DNA of 22,386 bases from Ophiosphaerella korrae (Eukaryota > Ascomycota > Dothideomycetes > Pleosporales > Phaeosphaeriaceae): NCBI GenBank assembly GCA_028456385.1, contig JALNQF010000562.1, forward strand, positions 1-22,386, written 5' to 3'. A model generated the notes under the pieces. It was not told the origin of the DNA and did not search any database. It worked only from the letters and a program-made list of their open reading frames with translations. The position numbers and the translations under genes were made by a program. The number at the start of each line of letters is the position of its first letter. Position 1 is the stretch's first letter. This document shows positions 19,091 through 22,386 of this stretch, one piece after another.

Positions 19091-21665
19091 GTACTATTAG
19101 GTCTTTACTTAGGAAGCTAGTAAATAAGAATTAGTTTAGCTTAGCTCCTATTAGGTTAGTTAGTAGTTTCTTATACTAGACTATTTATATTCTATAGGCA
19201 AGTATATAAGATATAGCTATTCTAAGGGTTATACTTTAGTAGTAAATTACGCTCTTCTAGTTCGTATAATCCTTAAGTTAAGGCTTTAGGCCTAGGGAAC
19301 GTTATTTTCTAAATCCTAGTCTAAGTTAGGCTATAGTTCTAGCTCTATATCTAGTTAGGGGTTATATTTAAAGAATTAGTCTTCTATTTCTATATCTATT
19401 TTAGAGTCTATTACTATATAGGTAGCTATATAGTAGTTTATAGTATTAGTAGGTATTTTAGATCTAGTAGCTTTTATTTATTTACAAGTAGTATAGTCTA
19501 GCTTCTTAATACCTATCTTTTTATAGCCCTAGTAAGAAATTATTTTTGAGTTCTTAGTTTTAATTAGGGCAGCCTTTTTACTAGTTAGGTATATTCCTCT
19601 AAATATACTTTCTAGTTATAGTTAATAGTATTTTAGTTCCTATAGAGTTATAGCTAGTTTTTCCTTAAAGTTTTATATTTACGCTCTTAGTTTAGCTCTT
19701 ATAAGTACTAGAGTATAAAGCTAGGTTTATATAAAGCTTATATTTAGGTTCTAATTATTTGCTTTATTTTCTAATATTAAGATTAACTTTTAAAAATTAG
19801 TAGGGCTATTATAGATACTAGGAGTAGTACTAGTAGCCTTTTTAAGCTAAAGTTATAGCTTTTTTTAAAGGTAGATATTATATAGCTATAGGTTCTATTA
19901 TAGTTTAAGGCTAATATTATTAAATTTAGAGAAGAATTTAGCTTATACTAACTAGGTAGTTTTATAGATTAGTTAATCTAGTCTAAATTTAGCTATTTCT
20001 AGGGTTTTATAATATACTTCTCTTAATCCTACTATATCTATATTACTAAATTAGTAGAAAAGTATAAAGAAATATATAAATTCTTTTTAGTATAGGTAAG
20101 TAATACTATTTAAGATAGTAAGGTATAAATAAGCTAATTCTATATTATAGTATATAAAAATATTAGCTTAGGTTTACAAGCTAATATATTTTTTTCTATT
20201 AGTAATATATTAATTGTATATAGACTAGATAAATGATATAAAATCTACGTAGTATCTTATACCTAAAAATTATAGAAGTTTTAAAGAGTAGTCTTTTTAT
20301 TTTTTATACTAGTAAAAATTAAAGGCTAGCTCTTAGATACTAGTTAAAAAGAAAGTTAAGGTAAACTCTTCTCTATTAAAGATATATTAGCCTACTACTA
20401 GTACTTAGGGTTTAAACTCTCTTTTAAAGAAGCTAGGTTACTAGCTTTATAGTAAGATCCTAGTATAAAGTAGTTCTATATCTTTCTACGCTAGTATATT
20501 AAAGTTAAAGGTTTCTAGCTTAGTTTATTTAGCTATTAGGTCTTCTTAGTAGATTACTACTTTACGTAAGTAGTTATATTTTACTATAGCTTCTCTTTAT
20601 AAGGCTTTATACTAGGTAGCTCTTTAGCTTAAAGTATTATATTACTCTATAATATAGTTATAGTCTAGTAGTAATTATACTAAGTATTCTTAGAGTTAAG
20701 CTAATTAGTTATCTTATTAAGAGAGTTATTTATCTAATTTACTTACCCTAGCTATAAGCCTCTAGTTTTATTCGTTTACTATATTAATTGTATCCTATAT
20801 CTAGGTATTTACAACTACTAGGTATAATACTATTCTAGCTAGGGTAAATTCTCTAAGAGATAAGTAATTACTAGGTTTATTATCTTTAATTCTCTAGTAT
20901 AAAGTTAGTAACAAGGTATAAAACAAGGGTTAGAGATTAGTAAACTTAGTAAGTAATTTCTTAAGTTTATTTTAAAATATAAAGACTATTCCTAGTAGTA
21001 GGTCTTTATTAATTGTAGCGTTTAATAGTAAGTTATCTTTTAGCTCTTCTAGGATCTTAAGCTTAGGTATAGGCTAAGGTAATAATACTTAGCTAATATT
21101 TAGTTAGGCGTTATTAATTAAGTTGTTTAATATAGTCTAGTTGTTAAAAGAGACCTTAGTAACTAGTCTATACCTTAAGGAGCTACCTTAGTTAAAGGGG
21201 GTAGAGTCTATATCTAGGTTAAATTCTTCTACAATAAGTTAGTTAAGAGTAGCTAAGTCTATTATAGAGCTATTAGCTAAGAAAGTACCTAGTACTTATT
21301 AGGGAATTATATTAGGTTAGAAATTAAGTTTACTAAGTAGTCTTAGCTAAATAAAGGATTTAGGGTCTATTACCTATTTTCCTTTATCTTTCTATAAGGA
21401 GGTCTTAAGATATTATTAGAAGTTACTTAGTACTTTTTTTATTAGAGTAGTTAGTATAGTAAGTCTCTAGGTCTATTTTTCTAGGGACCTAGTTTTAATA
21501 CGTATTTTATAGATTTTTTGTAGTATAGTAGCTCTAGAGTATTCCTTTAGTTTCTTACTAGATCTATAGTCTACTATTTATAGCGTATCTTTATCTTATA
21601 AGTACGCTTAGTTTAAGTAATAAAGAGGTTATAAGCTAGTATTATTTTAGTTTAAGAGGCTAGCT
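19091..21665 (-). pseudogene. Old element: gag-like region with coiled coil
   Basis: I infer gag from its position upstream of the protease. I do not recognise the family and see no zinc knuckle. A coherent minus frame from about 21665 to 20680 reads a basic N-terminal part (KKLKEYSRAT, IRIKTRSLEK, KDKGK), a longer part with NLDIDSTPF, then a coiled coil (QRLIARVSKLDK, two stops restored as Gln) that ends NQLAQLQEY if its stops are read as Gln. After that the frame becomes unclear. An acidic stretch (IEIEDQ) near 19400 precedes the protease. The gag frame differs from the protease frame, so either a programmed shift or an indel lies between them. Confidence 0.45.
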
Positions 21666-22386
21666 TTTAAGAGGAAAGAAGATTATTTATATAACTAAGT
21701 TATAGTATAATAAGCTAAGTTGTAGTAGTTATATACTATATTAGTGCGTTTAGCTATTAGTTTATAGAGATTTAGATCTTTAGTACTAGCTAGTAAAGGT
21801 TTTAGTAAGGTCTAGGGCGCTTTATTACTTAGTTCTTATAAATTAAGTACTAGTAATTTACGTAGGTTTAGGGGTCTTTTCCTTCTCTAGTACTACTACC
21901 TAGGTTTAATACCTAGTGTAAGTACACTCTTACCTAGGTATACGTAGTAAGTGTAAGCTAAAGCTTTATAACCTATAAAGTAGTTAAACTACTTTTCTTT
22001 AGTATATATTTCTTTCTAGAACGTTAGCGCTAGTACTAGTAAAAAAAGAGTACTAGAAACTTTAACTAGAACTATAATATAGTAAACTTAAGGAGCTACC
22101 TAGCGCGCTATAGCTAAGGTAGGATCTAATTCTTAGTAGTATAGTTCTTTTTAGCTAGCTAGGCTTAATTAAGAGTTAGCTACAATTAGCTATCTTGTAG
22201 TAACTCTAGTATAAGTAAAAAGGCTACTAGTGTAGTTCTAGGTTATAGAGAGGCCTATAAAAGTAAAATATTTATAGAGATCTACTATTATATAAGGTAG
22301 ACTTTACGCAAGATAACTTAATAAAGTAGTTTTAATAATTAACTAAAAAGAGTAAATAGTAGATAAAGCTATCTAAGTAAGTACTA
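21666..22386. other. Unassigned 5' flank of Old
   Basis: Upstream of the gag-like frame I find no coding signal and no clear LTR border. Near 21912-21945 there is a short interrupted inverted repeat (ACCTAGTGTAAGT ... CTTACCTAGGT). On the minus strand TACTTACA is followed by CTAGGTATTAAACC, which could be an LTR end and a RIP-altered TGG primer site, but no matching LTR was found near the left end of the window. The base composition is the same RIP-saturated type as the rest of Old. Confidence 0.35.

Larger units (their letters stand above)
8065..21665 (-). mobile_element. Old element: RIP-saturated chromovirus, interrupted by B
   Basis: The limits given are those of the recognisable coding region. 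The LTRs were not found. Order on the minus strand is a coiled-coil gag-like region, protease, RT (broken by element B at 11063-18093), RNase H, integrase, chromodomain. It belongs to Ty3/gypsy, but to a lineage different from A and B: it has YIDN-ILVYS against YLDD-ILIFL, and its gag and protease are in different frames. It also carries the element A insertion in its 3' tandem repeat. It is the oldest layer of the nest, with catalytic residues lost in protease, RT and integrase. Confidence 0.8.

Noticed and set aside
20680..21665. Independent coiled-coil host gene
   Set aside because: It lies directly upstream of the protease on the same strand, with the same saturated mutation level, which fits the gag position of Old. 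A separate gene is possible but unsupported.
21912..21945. Inner border of the Old 5' LTR and a RIP-altered TGG primer site
   Set aside because: A TTACA-like end followed by TAGGTATTAAACC is suggestive, but no partner LTR was found in 1-881, so I did not annotate it as an LTR.
1..22386. Mitochondrial, plasmid or protist origin because of high AT content
   Set aside because: The AT richness comes with loss of CA and TG but not CG and sits on chromovirus coding frames. Directed C-to-T mutation of nuclear repeats explains it better.
1..22386. Many short open frames on both strands as host genes
   Set aside because: Depletion of TG removes TGA stops and ATG starts everywhere, so short open frames arise by chance. 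None besides those listed carries a recognisable domain or a conserved counterpart.
1..22386. Centromeric or subtelomeric core
   Set aside because: A RIP-degraded chromovirus nest would fit such a place in many ascomycetes, but I see no telomere repeat or other positional marker in the window.

Overview
The window is a nest of dead LTR retrotransposons with no intact host gene that I can recognise. It is AT-rich. CpA and TpG dinucleotides are almost gone (9001-9120 has no CA and one TG), while CpG survives. That is the signature of repeat-induced point mutation (RIP), so the source is most likely a filamentous ascomycete (Pezizomycotina). The stops that break every reading frame are TAA and TAG, mostly where Gln or Trp codons are expected.

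Three elements are layered, all Ty3/gypsy chromoviruses (integrase followed by a chromodomain). (1) An old, RIP-saturated element ('Old') lies on the minus strand: gag-like and coiled-coil region from about 21665 down to 19100, protease near 19065, reverse transcriptase (RT) start 18360-18099, RT end, RNase H and integrase 11062-8300, chromodomain 8290-8065, then a tandem repeat derived from its own pol end. (2) Element A, minus strand, 882-7895, with 423-bp LTRs and the target duplication CTTAT, sits inside that tandem repeat. (3) Element B, plus strand, 11063-18093, with 443/444-bp LTRs and the target duplication AGAGT, sits inside the RT of Old. Removing B and one AGAGT restores the Old RT frame exactly.

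A and B are related. Each carries one continuous gag-protease-RT-RNase H-integrase-chromodomain frame of about 1,820 codons with many stops but no net frameshift, as in Tf1-type elements. Their pol and LTR ends are very similar, but their U3 regions are unrelated. Both also carry a second coding region on the opposite strand, between the end of pol and the 3' LTR. It encodes a coiled-coil protein whose sequence is conserved between the two, and it is the least ordinary content here. The candidate primer-binding sites of A and B lack the TGG of tRNA-primed elements. They instead contain an 8-base match to the complement of a site inside their own LTRs, which suggests self-priming.

Positions 1-731 and 21666-22386 are strongly mutated sequence that I could not assign. 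I see no tRNA, rRNA or CRISPR array.
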